Position numbers and translations under genes: made by a program. The notes under the pieces are model-generated. The model did not search any database. It saw only the letters and a list, made by a program, of their open reading frames with translations, and had not been told where the DNA came from. Of a DNA stretch of 64,000 bases, positions 44,932 to 54,264 are shown one piece after another. Within the stretch, counting starts at the first letter, position 1. Every line of letters starts with the position of its first letter. The DNA is from Thermobifida alba. Its GTDB lineage: Bacteria > Actinomycetota > Actinomycetes > Streptosporangiales > Streptosporangiaceae. The stretch is from contig NZ_CP051627.1 in NCBI RefSeq assembly GCF_023208015.1, forward strand, positions 4,198,422-4,262,421, read 5' to 3'.

Positions 44932-46038
44932 TCAGACGCCGGCGGCGAGGGCCTCCCGGGCGCCGTCGACGGTCATGATGTCGCGCTGGGCGGGGCCGAT
45001 GTACTTGGCGCTGGGGCGGACCAGGCGGCCGGTGCGCTTCTGCTCCAGGATGTGCGCGGACCACCCGGCGGTGCGGGCGGAGGTGAACATGGAGGTGAAC
45101 ATCGACGCCGGGATCTCGGCGAAGTCCAGCACGACCGCGGCCCAGTACTCCACGTTGGTGGCGAGCACCCGGTCGGGCTTGCGGGCGTGCAGCTCCTCCA
45201 GGGCGGCCGTCTCCAGGGCGCTGGCCACCTCGAAGCGGGGCGCGTTCAGTTCCTTGGCGGTGCGGCGCAGCACGCGGGCCCGGGGATCCTCGGCGCGGTA
45301 GACGCGGTGGCCGAAGCCCATCAGGCGCTCGCCCTTGTCGAGGGCCTGGGTGACGTACTTGCGCGCGTCGCCGAGGCGCTCGGTCTCGTCCAGCATGTGC
45401 AGGACGCGGGCCGGAGCGCCGCCGTGCAGCGGACCGGACATGGCGCCGACCGCTCCGGAGAGGGCCGCGGCCACGTCGGCGCCGGTGGAGGCGATGACGC
45501 GGGCGGTGAACGTGGACGCGTTCATGCCGTGTTCGGCGGCGGACGTCCAGTAGGCGTCCACGGCCTTGATGTGGCGGGGGTCAGGCTCGCCACGGAGCTG
45601 GATCATGAACCGCTCGACGATGGTCTTCCCCTCGTCGATGCGGCTCTGCGGAACCTTGGGCTGGTCCCCGCGGGCGGACTGGGCGATCACCGACAGAGCG
45701 GCGGAGGCGGCGCGGGCGACGTTGTCGCGCGCTTCCGCGTCGTCGATGTCCAGCAGCGGCTTGAAGCCCCACAGCGGTGCCAGGGTCGCCAGCGTGCTCT
45801 GGACGTCGACGCGCACGTCGCCGGTCGAGACCGGAAGGTTGATCGGGTCCGCGAAGGGAAGTCCGGGGTTGAAGCTGTTGTCGACCAACAGCCCCCACAC
45901 GCGCCCGAAGGTGACATGGCCGACGAGGTTCTCGATGTCGACGCCCCGGTAGCGGAGGGCACCGCCCTCCTTGTCCGGTTCGGCGATCTCGGTCTCGAAC
46001 GCCACGACTCCTTCGAGCCCGGGTTTGAAGTCCGACAT
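44932..46038 (-). CDS. Citrate synthase (second/short type)
   Basis: A 368-residue citrate synthase condensing oxaloacetate and acetyl-CoA. Catalytic segments are MSGPLHGGAPARVLHML (first His), the later MGFGHRVYRAEDPRARVL (second His and oxaloacetate Arg) and DFAEIPASMFTSMFTSART. It starts SDFKPGLEGVVAFETEIAEP, as do the 'citrate synthase 2' proteins of Streptomyces; 2-methylcitrate synthase is a related possibility but no prp genes are near. The ATG at 46038 has GAGGAAG upstream and is preferred over in-frame starts at 46110 and 46137. Divergent from pdxH. Confidence 0.9.
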   Translation of the reverse strand: MSDFKPGLEGVVAFETEIAEPDKEGGALRYRGVDIENLVGHVTFGRVWGLLVDNSFNPGLPFADPINLPVSTGDVRVDVQSTLATLAPLWGFKPLLDIDDAEARDNVARAASAALSVIAQSARGDQPKVPQSRIDEGKTIVERFMIQLRGEPDPRHIKAVDAYWTSAAEHGMNASTFTARVIASTGADVAAALSGAVGAMSGPLHGGAPARVLHMLDETERLGDARKYVTQALDKGERLMGFGHRVYRAEDPRARVLRRTAKELNAPRFEVASALETAALEELHARKPDRVLATNVEYWAAVVLDFAEIPASMFTSMFTSARTAGWSAHILEQKRTGRLVRPSAKYIGPAQRDIMTVDGAREALAAGV

Positions 46039-46178
46039 ACCGGCTTCCTCCGTCTCCTCGGTCCTCGGATTGGTAATCCATTGAACCGGTCCGGGATCTT
46101 TTACTGACATGCGAGGTGCCGTTAACGGCCCGCCCATCGTTGGCGGCTACCCCGTAGATCGTGTGAGGATGCACCACT

Positions 46179-46844
46179 GTGGACTATTCTGACCCCGCTG
46201 AGCTGCGCGAATCATACGAGGGAGCCCCGCTGGGCCGCTGTGACCTGGCGCCGCGGCCCATGGACCAGTTCCACCTCTGGTTCACCCGTGCCCAGGAGTC
46301 GGGGCTGGCCGAACCCAACGCGATGGTGCTGTCCACGGTGGAGCCCAGCGGAGCACCGCGGGCCCGGACCGTGCTCATGAAGGGGTACGACCACCGCGGC
46401 CTGCGGTTCTTCACGAACTACCGGTCGCGCAAGGGGGTGGCGCTGGCGGAGGAGCCGCGCGCCTGCGTGGTCTTCCCGTGGCACCCGATCAGGCGCCAGG
46501 TCATCGTGAGCGGGTACGTGGAGCGGCTCGGCGACGAGGACAACGACGCGTACTTCGCGCGGCGGCCGCACGGGTCGAAGCTCGGCGCGTGGGCCAGCGA
46601 ACTCCAGTCCTCGCCGGTGGCCGACCGGGCGGAGCTGGACCGGCTGTACGCGCGTTTCGCCCGGCTCTGGCCGCCGGGGACGGAGGTGCCCCGGCCCGCC
46701 TACTGGGGCGGGTTCCTGCTGGTGCCGCAGGAGGTGGAGTTCTGGCAGGGCCGCGCCGACCGGATGCACGACCGCTTCCGGTACCTGCTGGTGGCGGGGA
46801 CCCCGGCCGACGGGGAGTGGCGGATCGACCGGCTCTCCCCCTGA
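46179..46844 (+). CDS. pdxH: Pyridoxamine/pyridoxine 5'-phosphate oxidase
   Basis: A 221-residue FMN flavoenzyme that oxidises PNP/PMP to pyridoxal 5'-phosphate. Family blocks are DPMDQFHLWF-like text (here RPMDQFHLWFTRAQ), ARTVLMKGYDHRGLRFFTNY, SRKGVALAEEPRACVVFPWH, RRQVIVSGYVERL and the C-terminal signature FWQGRADRMHDRFRY. Length is standard. The GTG start has GAGG 10 nt upstream. It is divergent from the citrate synthase gene. Confidence 0.94.
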   Translation: MDYSDPAELRESYEGAPLGRCDLAPRPMDQFHLWFTRAQESGLAEPNAMVLSTVEPSGAPRARTVLMKGYDHRGLRFFTNYRSRKGVALAEEPRACVVFPWHPIRRQVIVSGYVERLGDEDNDAYFARRPHGSKLGAWASELQSSPVADRAELDRLYARFARLWPPGTEVPRPAYWGGFLLVPQEVEFWQGRADRMHDRFRYLLVAGTPADGEWRIDRLSP

Positions 46845-47098
46845 CGGGCGGGCGAAGGCAACGAATTCACCAATTTGTTAAGTGGTGTACGTCACTTTTT
46901 CGGAAAGGGGGTTGAACGTCGCCACGCTATGATTGTGGTGGACGGTGGCCGTTTCCACGGTCAGATGCGCGTTGCAGTCCCACAGCAGGCAGCCACCCTC
47001 ACCCGAGCGTGCGATCGCCGGAACAGGCGCGCACTGACTTGTGTTGAGACAACTGCCGTTGGCCGCTCTCAACCGGGCTCAGAAGGGGAGAGGGAGCC
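46845..47098. other. Intergenic leader region upstream of the DtxR regulator
   Basis: No gene is seen in these 254 bp. The first part is AT-richer (ACCAATTTGTTAAGTGG), a likely promoter zone, but no -35/-10 pair with good spacing is convincing. The rest would be a long leader for the following gene. I see no terminator or riboswitch pattern. Confidence 0.35.
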
Positions 47099-47809
47099 TT
47101 GACCGCACACGGACTTATCGACACCACGGAGATGTACCTCCGGACGATCTTCGAGCTCGAAGAAGAGGGGATCGTGCCGCTGCGTGCGCGCATCGCCGAG
47201 CGCCTGCGACAGAGCGGCCCCACGGTCAGCCAGACGGTCGCCCGCATGGAACGCGACGGTCTGGTCCGCGTGGAGAACGATCGCCACCTGGTCATGACGG
47301 AGCAGGGGCGCCGCCTGGCCACCCACGTCATGCGCAAGCACCGGCTGGCCGAGCGGCTGCTGGTGGACATCATCGGGCTGCCCTGGGAGGACGTCCACGT
47401 CGAAGCCTGCCGCTGGGAGCACGTGATCTCCGAGGCGGTGGAGGAGCGACTGATCGGGCTGCTCAAGGCGCCGTGGACCTGTGCGCACGGCAACCCGATT
47501 CCCGGACTGGACGAGCTGGGGGTCGAGGACTACTCGCCGGAGCCGTTCGCGGACAGCTCCATCGTGCCGATCCCCGAGGTGGTCGCGGAGACCCCGACCA
47601 CGGTGACGGTTCGCCGCATCAGCGAACAGATCCAAAGTGACACCGATGTCATGCTCGCCCTCAAGCGCGCCGGGGTACAACCCGACAAGGAAGTGACGCT
47701 CTTCGCGAGCGACGACGGTGTGCGAGTGATTGGTGGTAGCCACGAGGATGGCGAGTCGATCGAACTGTCCCGGCAGGTCGCCAGTCATATCTTCGTCACC
47801 CAGGTCTGA
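47099..47809 (+). CDS. ideR: DtxR/IdeR family iron-dependent regulator
   Basis: A 236-residue three-domain metalloregulator. The N-terminal winged helix reads DTTEMYLRTIFELEEEGIVP, then RARIAERLRQSGPTVSQTVA (recognition helix) and RMERDGLVRVENDRHLVMTE. Metal-ligand segments MRKHRLAERLLVDIIGL and VHVEACRWEHVISEAVEERL (Cys, Glu, His) match DtxR/IdeR. A C-terminal SH3-like domain (VMLALKRAGVQPDKEVTLFA) completes it. With Fe(II) it represses iron uptake genes; a manganese regulator is possible. TTG start behind GAGAGGGAG. No IdeR box was recognised elsewhere in the window. Confidence 0.88.
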   Translation: MTAHGLIDTTEMYLRTIFELEEEGIVPLRARIAERLRQSGPTVSQTVARMERDGLVRVENDRHLVMTEQGRRLATHVMRKHRLAERLLVDIIGLPWEDVHVEACRWEHVISEAVEERLIGLLKAPWTCAHGNPIPGLDELGVEDYSPEPFADSSIVPIPEVVAETPTTVTVRRISEQIQSDTDVMLALKRAGVQPDKEVTLFASDDGVRVIGGSHEDGESIELSRQVASHIFVTQV

Positions 47810-47992
47810 GTGGAACACCTGTTGCGCGCGGGGACCACGAGATCACCCGTTGCTCTGCGCGCACATCCCCACAGTTGCTAGTCTCGCCACATGGCGTGGA
47901 CCGGAACGAATGAAACCGCGTGTGCCTGTCCAACGGAGGCCGATGCGGGTCTCGTCGGTCATCAGTACGGTCCGTGACGGCGAGGTGGCTGC

Positions 47993-50245
47993 GTGATGAA
48001 GCGGTGGGGGGAAGCCTTCTACGACGACGCACTGTCGGGAGCCGATGTTCTGGACCAGGTGCAGATCGCCGTGGTGGTGACGGACCGCTTCAGCAACCTC
48101 CGCTACTGGAACGCCTACGCCAGCAGACTCTTCGGGCTCGACGACGGACGCGACTACCTCGGCGCCCCCCTCGTGGACGTCGGCATCCACGAGGCCGACC
48201 ACGAGCAGTTGGCCCAGCTCGCCCGCCGGGTCCTCAAGGGCGACTCCTGGGAGGGCACCTTCGCGGTGCTGCGCGGCGACTCCACCTGGATGCACCTGAG
48301 GGCCAGCGCGGTCCCCCTGAAATCCTCCTCCGGCGCCGTGGAGGGCGTGGTGGTCCTCGCCAACGAGGCCCTGCGCAGCGGCCGGGTCGAGGAGCAGTAC
48401 GGCCTGCTGGACCGCATCGGCCGGAGGCTGGCCGGCTCGCTGGAGTTCGAGGCCACGGTGAAGGCGGTCGCCGAGATCCTGGTCCCCCAGTTCGCCGACC
48501 ACTGCTTCATCGACCTGCAGGACCACGGCAGGCTGGTCCGCCGCGTCTCGGTGCACGCCGAGGGCTGGACTCCGCCGCCGGGCAGCTGGCCCGACGTCGG
48601 CGAGGAGGTCCACTACCCCGAGCGGCACTTCGTCTCCAAGGCGCTGCGTCGCACGGAGACGGTGGTCGTCAGCGACTACTCCAATCCCGGCGGGGTCTTC
48701 CCCAACCGCCGTTCGATGCGGGTCTCCGAGCAGGTGGGGGTGACCTCCGTGATCGCGGCTCCGCTGCGGGCCCGCGGCGTCACCCTGGGAGTGCTCACCC
48801 TGGCCCTGTCCGGCCTCACCTCCCGCGACAAGACCGACTACGACAGCTTCGACCGCGACCTGGTCGGCACGATCGCCTCCCGGGTCGCCGTGGCCATCGA
48901 CAACGCCCGCCTGTTCGAGGAGGAGCGCGACACCGCGCTGGCCTTCCAGAGCAGTCTGCTGCCCAGGGAGTTCCCCGAGTTCGACGGGCTGTCCATCGCC
49001 CACGACTACATTCCGGCCAAGCCGTTGGAGGCGCACGGCCAGGGCATCCAGACCCAGGTCGGCGGGGACTTCTACGACGTGATCCCGCTGTCGGCCGGAC
49101 GGGTCGGGATCGTCATCGGCGACGTCGAGGGGCGCGGCCCGCACGCGGCCGCGGTCATGAGCCAGCTGCGGGCGGCGCTGCGGGCGTTCGCGCAGGCCGA
49201 CCGGGAGCCCGCCGAGATCCTGCGGGAACTCGACGAGTGGGTGCGCCGGCTGGGCCGCCCCGACGACGACGGCGGCACCTGGGTGCCCAGCGTCAGCTGT
49301 CTGTACATGGCCTACGACGCCTGGTCGCGGGAACTGTCGTACGCCAACGCGGGCCACCAGCCGCCGCTGCTGATCTGCGACGGCAAGGTCGGCGACCTGG
49401 AGATGGCGATCCGCGACAAGCTGCTGGGCGTCAAACCCAAGGGCGTGCCGGGCGACTCGGTGTACCGGCAGGACGTGCTGACCCTCCCCCCGGGGGCGAC
49501 CCTGCTGCTGTACACCGACGGCCTGGTGGCGCGCCGGCCGCTCGGCGGCGAGATCGACGTGGCCGAAGGGCTGGGCCAACTGCGGGCGCGGGTCCGCGAG
49601 GTCGCCAACAAGGACGTCCACCAGATCATGGAGGTGGCCAAGCGGGCCGTCCCCGGCGTGACCGACGACGACACCGCGCTGCTGGTGGTCCGCTCCCACC
49701 CCGAGGAGCTGGCGCTGAAGCAGGAGTGGTTCGCCGCCGAGGCGCCCACCGTGGCCGAGGCCCGGCACCTGGCCGCGGACACCTTCAAGGAGTGGGGGAT
49801 GGACCGGGACCAGGCCGAACTGGCCTGCCTGCTGGTCTCGGAGATCGTCACCAACGTGGTCATCCACGCCACCCCGCACCCGGTGACCCGCGAGTTCACC
49901 GACGAGGGCGTCAAGGACTCCGACGAGCAGCTGCCGCTGGACGGCTTCGACGAGTTCGACGAGGACTGGTCGGACCTGCTGGAGGAGGCGGCGGAGCAGG
50001 ACGAGGAGCCCGCTCCGGCCAGCCGCGAGTTCCTGCTGCGGCTGCGCCGCGGCGCGTCCTCGGTGTGGGTGGAGGTCTTCGACCACGACCTGCGGCTGCC
50101 CCGCATCCGCACCGCGGGCGCCGACGACGAGGGCGGGCGCGGCCTCTACCTGGTCGACCAGTTGGCGGAGCGCTGGGGCTCCCGGCCCACCCCGGACGGC
50201 AAGGCGGTGTGGTTCCAGATCTCCATGCACCCGACCGACGGGTGA
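47993..50245 (+). CDS. PAS-GAF-PP2C(SpoIIE)-HATPase signalling phosphatase
   Basis: A 750-residue cytosolic regulator. Residues about 20-125 are a PAS domain (VQIAVVVTDRFSNLRYWNAY). Residues 150-320 are a GAF domain (AEILVPQFADHCFIDL ... GVTSVIAAPLRARGVTLGVL). Residues 330-570 are an SpoIIE-type PP2C phosphatase (QTQVGGDFYDVIPL, VIGDVEGRGPHAAAVMSQLR, YANAGHQPPLL, LLLYTDGLV). The C-terminus is an anti-sigma-like HATPase (LACLLVSEIVTNVVIHA; GGRGLYLVDQLAERWG). Such proteins set sigma-factor partner switching by dephosphorylating anti-anti-sigma factors. An acidic insert of about 45 residues splits the HATPase domain. GTG at 47993 or ATG at 47996, with GAGGTGG upstream. Confidence 0.9.
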   Translation: MMKRWGEAFYDDALSGADVLDQVQIAVVVTDRFSNLRYWNAYASRLFGLDDGRDYLGAPLVDVGIHEADHEQLAQLARRVLKGDSWEGTFAVLRGDSTWMHLRASAVPLKSSSGAVEGVVVLANEALRSGRVEEQYGLLDRIGRRLAGSLEFEATVKAVAEILVPQFADHCFIDLQDHGRLVRRVSVHAEGWTPPPGSWPDVGEEVHYPERHFVSKALRRTETVVVSDYSNPGGVFPNRRSMRVSEQVGVTSVIAAPLRARGVTLGVLTLALSGLTSRDKTDYDSFDRDLVGTIASRVAVAIDNARLFEEERDTALAFQSSLLPREFPEFDGLSIAHDYIPAKPLEAHGQGIQTQVGGDFYDVIPLSAGRVGIVIGDVEGRGPHAAAVMSQLRAALRAFAQADREPAEILRELDEWVRRLGRPDDDGGTWVPSVSCLYMAYDAWSRELSYANAGHQPPLLICDGKVGDLEMAIRDKLLGVKPKGVPGDSVYRQDVLTLPPGATLLLYTDGLVARRPLGGEIDVAEGLGQLRARVREVANKDVHQIMEVAKRAVPGVTDDDTALLVVRSHPEELALKQEWFAAEAPTVAEARHLAADTFKEWGMDRDQAELACLLVSEIVTNVVIHATPHPVTREFTDEGVKDSDEQLPLDGFDEFDEDWSDLLEEAAEQDEEPAPASREFLLRLRRGASSVWVEVFDHDLRLPRIRTAGADDEGGRGLYLVDQLAERWGSRPTPDGKAVWFQISMHPTDG

Positions 50246-50255
50246 TCCCGCTTCC

Positions 50256-50285
50256 GGGACCGCGGCGGACCGCTGCCGCGGTCCC
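50256..50285. terminator. Bidirectional terminator
   Basis: A perfect 11-bp stem GGGACCGCGGC / GCCGCGGTCCC with an 8-nt loop lies between the convergent phosphatase and YihY genes. Confidence 0.85.
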
Positions 50286-50306
50286 CGGGACGAGAGCGGC
50301 GGACGG

Positions 50307-51302
50307 TCATCCCAGGCGGTGGTGGAACGGCCGGGGCTTCGGCACGTCCCGGGGTTCGACGTAGGGTTCCACCGTGATGGGCTGGCCGGCCTTCAGCGCC
50401 CGGCTCCGCTCGATCTCCGCGTTGTACTCCGAGCCCAGCAGGATCGCGATGTTGGAGATCCACAGCCAGACCAGGAAGATGATGACGGCGGCCAGGCTGC
50501 CGTAGACGCGGTTGTAGTTGCCGAAGTTCGCCACGTAGAAGGCGAAGCCCGCCGACGCCGCGAGCCAGATGAGGACGGCCAGCAGGCCGCCGGGGCTCAC
50601 CCAGCGGAAGGGCCGCTTGGCGTTGGGGGCGGCCCAGTACAGCACCGAGATCATGAAGCTCACCAGGAGCACCAGCACCGGCCACTTGGCGACGTCCCAG
50701 ACGGCGACGGCCGTCGAACCGAGCCCCACCAGGTCGCCGACCCACCGCGCGACCCCGCCGCTGAGGATCACGGTGAGCGCGCCGAGGGTCACCAGCACCA
50801 GCAGGAGCAGGGTGACCCCCACCCGGATGGGCAGGGCCTTCCAGGCGGGCCGCCCCTCGCGGACGTCGTAGACCACGTTGGAGGCCCGCATGAAGGCGGC
50901 GATGTAGGCGGAGGCCGACCACACCGCCAGGGCCAAGCTGACCAGGCCGAACAGTCCGGCGGCCGCCTGGTTGGCCTGGAGGGTGGCCAGCACGCCGGTG
51001 ACCAGCTCCACGGTCTCGGCGGGGGCCACCGCGCCCAGCTCGCCGCTGATGGCGCTGGTAGCCGACTGCCCGGCCAGGCCCAGCAGGGACACCAGCACCA
51101 GCAGTGCCGGGAAGACCGACAGCACCGCGTAGTAGGTCAGGCCCGCGGCCAGGTCGGTCAGGTTGTCCTCCTTGAACTCCACGACCGTGCGCTTCAGGGA
51201 CGCCCACCACGACGTCGCGGGAAGGTCGGTCGGCGATTCGGGGGTCGCGGCGCCGGCGCCGGCGGCCGGGGACCGACTCGATGCGGAGGTGCGCTCGCTC
51301 AT
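50307..51302 (-). CDS. YihY/virulence factor BrkB family membrane protein
   Basis: A 331-residue inner-membrane protein with six predicted helices. It has the family patterns DNLTDLAAGLTYYAVLSVFP, LFGLVSLALAVWSASAYIAA, WKALPIRVGVTLLLLVLV, VSPGGLLAVLIWLAASAGFAF and NYNRVYGSLAAVIIFLVWLW. The N-terminal 30 residues are Ser/Ala/Pro-rich and the C-terminus is basic. Function is uncertain despite old labels (RNase BN, BrkB). ATG start. Upstream on the same strand is a 56-residue membrane protein. Confidence 0.9.
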   Translation of the reverse strand: MSERTSASSRSPAAGAGAATPESPTDLPATSWWASLKRTVVEFKEDNLTDLAAGLTYYAVLSVFPALLVLVSLLGLAGQSATSAISGELGAVAPAETVELVTGVLATLQANQAAAGLFGLVSLALAVWSASAYIAAFMRASNVVYDVREGRPAWKALPIRVGVTLLLLVLVTLGALTVILSGGVARWVGDLVGLGSTAVAVWDVAKWPVLVLLVSFMISVLYWAAPNAKRPFRWVSPGGLLAVLIWLAASAGFAFYVANFGNYNRVYGSLAAVIIFLVWLWISNIAILLGSEYNAEIERSRALKAGQPITVEPYVEPRDVPKPRPFHHRLG

Positions 51303-51385
51303 CCCACTCCCCTGTCCTTGTGTCCTGTAGGCCCGACTGCCCGGGGAGGCGGCGATGAATCACGGCGCGGCGGGAACCGTCCCGG

Positions 51386-51556
51386 TCACGTGGTGGTCTG
51401 GTACGCCCACAGCAGCAGCACCAGGACCACGAAGAACACGGCGATCCCGCTGGTGGTCCAGGGGACGTGGACCCGCTTGCGGAGCCAGCGGATTCCGAGG
51501 ACGACGAAGAGGACCAGCAGGCCGAGGAGGATCGCGCCGTCGTACGCGCCGCTCAT
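51386..51556 (-). CDS. Small two-helix membrane protein (56 residues)
   Basis: A 56-residue protein, nearly all hydrophobic: GAILLGLLVLFVVLGIRWLR, a short basic loop KRVHVPW, then SGIAVFFVVLVLLLWAYQ. The ATG at 51556 has an AAAGGT site 7 nt upstream; the longer in-frame extension is low-complexity and rejected. It lies 83 bp upstream of the YihY gene on the same strand and may share its transcript. No family recognised. Confidence 0.6.
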   Translation of the reverse strand: MSGAYDGAILLGLLVLFVVLGIRWLRKRVHVPWTTSGIAVFFVVLVLLLWAYQTTT

Positions 51557-51828
51557 GAGATGACCTTTCCGCTGAGTTCCGTAGGGGGCGGGGCCGCCGT
51601 CCGGGACGGGACCCCGCGGTCCTCCTCCCGGCCCGGCGGGGGCTCGGGGACGGTCGGCCGGAGGCCCCGCCGGGGCGTCGGCCACGGGGGTAGTCCATCA
51701 CGGATTCCTACCCGCCCGCGCGGCGCGGGCAACAGCCGGAGACGGAGTGCGGTCGAGGGGTTGCCCGCACCCCGGGACCGAATATCGTTCGGTGTAGAGG
51801 GTCTGACCCCGCGGACGAAGGAGGAACC

Positions 51829-52971
51829 GTGGCCGAGGCATACATCGTCGGAGCCGTGCGCACCCCGATCGGAACCAGGAAGGGGGCGCTCGCCGCGGTC
51901 CACCCGGCCGACCTGGGCGCCCACGTGCTCAGAGAACTCGTGGCCCGCACCGGCATCGACCCGGCCGCGGTCGAGGACGTGATCATGGGCTGCGTCACCC
52001 AGGTCGGCCCGCAGGCGCTCGACCTGGCCCGCACCGCGTGGCTGTCCGCGGGGCTGCCGGAGAGCACCCCGGGCGTCACCATCGACCGGCAGTGCGGCTC
52101 CTCCCAGCAGGCCGTGCACTTCGCCGCCCAGGGCGTCATGTCCGGCACCCAGGACCTCGTCGTCGCCGCGGGCGTGGAGAACATGGGCATGGTCCCCATG
52201 GGGGCCAACGCGCAGTTCGCCGTCGACAACGGGCTGCCCATCTACGGGCAGGGCTGGACCGAGCGGTACGGCACCCAGGAGATCTCCCAGTTCCGCGGCG
52301 CCCAGCTGATGTGCGAGAAGTGGGGCTACACGCGCGAGCAGCTGGAGCGGTTCGCGCTGGAGAGCCACCGCCGCGCCGCGGCGGCAATCGAGGCGGGCCG
52401 CTTCGACGCCGAGATCGCACCGCTGGCCGGAGTCAGCCAGGACGAGGGGGTCCGTCCCGACACCTCCCTGGAGAAGATGGCCGGACTCCAGCCGCTGCGC
52501 GAGGGCTGGGCGCTGACCGCCGCCGTGGCCAGCCAGATCTCGGTCGGCGCGAGCGCGCTGCTCATCGCCTCCGAACGGGCCGTGGCGGAGCACGGCCTCA
52601 CCCCGCTGGCGCGGATCGTGCAGCTGGCCCTGGCCGGGGACGACCCGGTGTACATGCTCACCGCCCCCATCCCCGCCACCCGCATCGCGCTGGAGAAGGC
52701 GGGACTGGCTATCGACGACATCGACGTCACCGAGATCAACGAGGCGTTCGCCCCGGTCCCGATGGCCTGGATCGACGAACTCGGCGCCGACCCCGCCAAG
52801 GTCAACCCCAACGGGGGCGCCATCGCCCTCGGCCACCCGCTGGGCGCCACCGGGGCCGTGCTCATGACCAAGCTCGTCCACGAACTGCGCCGCACCGGCG
52901 GCCGCTACGGGCTGCAGACCATGTGCGAGGGCGGCGGGCAGGCCAACGTCACCATCATCGAGCGGGTCTGA
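51829..52971 (+). CDS. Acetyl-CoA acetyltransferase / thiolase
   Basis: A 380-residue thiolase. The acyl-binding cysteine is in TIDRQCGSSQQAVHFAA, the general-base pair in GGAIALGHPLGATGAVL (His) and LQTMCEGGGQANVTIIERV (Cys); NEAFAPVPMAW is the fourth signature. Opening residues AEAYIVGAVRTPIGTRKGAL are typical. It either condenses acetyl-CoA or cleaves 3-ketoacyl-CoA; the direction is not deducible, though steroid/lipid-degradation FadA-type actinobacterial thiolases look alike. The GTG start has a good GGAGG site. Monocistronic, with its own terminator. Confidence 0.9.
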   Translation: MAEAYIVGAVRTPIGTRKGALAAVHPADLGAHVLRELVARTGIDPAAVEDVIMGCVTQVGPQALDLARTAWLSAGLPESTPGVTIDRQCGSSQQAVHFAAQGVMSGTQDLVVAAGVENMGMVPMGANAQFAVDNGLPIYGQGWTERYGTQEISQFRGAQLMCEKWGYTREQLERFALESHRRAAAAIEAGRFDAEIAPLAGVSQDEGVRPDTSLEKMAGLQPLREGWALTAAVASQISVGASALLIASERAVAEHGLTPLARIVQLALAGDDPVYMLTAPIPATRIALEKAGLAIDDIDVTEINEAFAPVPMAWIDELGADPAKVNPNGGAIALGHPLGATGAVLMTKLVHELRRTGGRYGLQTMCEGGGQANVTIIERV

Positions 52972-52980
52972 CCCGAGCCA

Positions 52981-53010
52981 CCGGGACGGCCCCGCGCCGG
53001 GCCGTCCCGG
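52981..53010. terminator. Bidirectional terminator
   Basis: A perfect 12-bp stem CCGGGACGGCCC / GGGCCGTCCCGG with loop CGCGCC lies between the convergent thiolase and YcaQ-like genes. Confidence 0.88.
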
Positions 53011-53014
53011 ACGC

Positions 53015-54226
53015 TCACTCCGCGGCGTGCACCACGCCCCGCTCCAGGCCCAGCCACTCCGCCAGCTGCGCGAGCTCGGCGGCCAGCTCGGAGGCGGTCT
53101 CGGCGGGCGCGTCCGCCTCCACCGTGGTGCGCCGCACCAGCAGCCGGCCCGAGGTCCGGTCGGCCTTCAGGTCCACCCGCGCCACCAGGCGCTCGCCCAG
53201 CAGGAACGGCAGCACGTAGTAGCCGTGCACCCGCTTGGGCGCGGGCACGTAGATCTCCAGGCGGTAGCGGAAACCGAACAGCGCCTCGGTGCGCGCCCGC
53301 TCCCAGACCAGCGAGTCGAACGGGCTGAGCAGCGTCCGCGCCTCCACCCGGCGCGGGAAACGCGCGTCCCGGTGCAGGTAGGCGGGCTGCCGCCAGCCCT
53401 CGACCCGGACCGGAACCAGTTCCCCGGCGTCCACCAGGTCGCGGACCGCCGCACGGCACTGGGCCGCGCCGAGCCGGAAGTAGTCCCGCAGGCACCGTTC
53501 GGTGGCGACCCCGTGCGCGCGGGCCGCGATGGCCACCAGTTCGCGCCGCGCGTCGTCCGGATCGGGGTCGGGCGCGTCGTGCACCTCGGCGGGCAGCACC
53601 CGGCAGGTCAGGTCGTAGCGGCGTTCGAACTGCCGGGTGCGTCCGTCCGCGGTGATCTCCCCGCACCAGAACAGGTACGCCAGCGCGGTCTTCACCGCGG
53701 ACCAGTTCCACCCCCACTGCTGGACGGCGCGGGGCTCGTCGTGCTGCAGCGCGGCCTCCACCTGCCGCGCGGTGGCCGGACCGGTCCGGGCGACCTCGTC
53801 GAGCACCGCCCGGACCAGTTCGGGCCGCTCCTCGCCGACCCGCCGCACCATGCTCCACGCCTTGGTGACGTCCGCCATCCGCCAGCGCAGCAGCCGGTGC
53901 GTGGCCGGCGGGATGAGGCTGGCCTCGTGCGCCCAGTACTCCACCAGGGAGCGGCCGCGTGCGGTGGCCGCCCGGTCCAGCAGGGCGCGGTCGTAGGGCC
54001 CCAGCCGCGCGTACACCGGCAGGTAGTGGCTGCGGCACAGCACGTTCACGCTGTCGATCTGGAGGGCGCCGACCCGGTCGACCACCCGGCGCAGGTGCCG
54101 CATGGTGGCGTCGCCTGCGGGGCGGCGGTCGGTGAAGCCCTGGGCGGCCAGCGCCACCCGGCGGGCCTGGGCGCGGGAGAGCACGGAGTCGCGTCGGGGA
54201 CGGGGAAGCGTCGTTGATTCGTACAC
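53015..54226 (-). CDS. YcaQ/AlkZ-like winged-helix DNA glycosylase (HTH_42)
   Basis: A 403-residue protein of the HTH_42 superfamily, whose members YcaQ and AlkZ unhook DNA interstrand crosslinks. The catalytic QxD motif is in [20 protein letters not shown]. Other blocks are [11 protein letters not shown], the [20 protein letters not shown] winged helix, [20 protein letters not shown] and [20 protein letters not shown]. No signal peptide. The GTG at 54226 is supported by TAGGTT exactly 6 nt upstream (54238-54233), i.e. a leaderless promoter, and a perfect palindrome covers the start. Confidence 0.88.
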   Translation of the reverse strand: MYESTTLPRPRRDSVLSRAQARRVALAAQGFTDRRPAGDATMRHLRRVVDRVGALQIDSVNVLCRSHYLPVYARLGPYDRALLDRAATARGRSLVEYWAHEASLIPPATHRLLRWRMADVTKAWSMVRRVGEERPELVRAVLDEVARTGPATARQVEAALQHDEPRAVQQWGWNWSAVKTALAYLFWCGEITADGRTRQFERRYDLTCRVLPAEVHDAPDPDPDDARRELVAIAARAHGVATERCLRDYFRLGAAQCRAAVRDLVDAGELVPVRVEGWRQPAYLHRDARFPRRVEARTLLSPFDSLVWERARTEALFGFRYRLEIYVPAPKRVHGYYVLPFLLGERLVARVDLKADRTSGRLLVRRTTVEADAPAETASELAAELAQLAEWLGLERGVVHAAE

Positions 54227-54232
54227 GTGTAC
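54221..54232. promoter_or_regulatory. Perfect palindrome over the YcaQ-like start (operator candidate)
   Basis: GTACACGTGTAC, a perfect 12-bp palindrome, spans the predicted leaderless transcription and translation start, immediately after the -10 box. A repressor bound here would block initiation. Regulator unknown. Confidence 0.5.
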
Positions 54233-54264
54233 AACCTAGCGGCCGGGGATGACCGCTCCGGTGC

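Noticed and set aside
46912..46933. TTGAAC ... TATGAT promoter upstream of the DtxR gene
   Set aside because: Spacing between the boxes is only 10 bp, too short for a sigma-70-type promoter.
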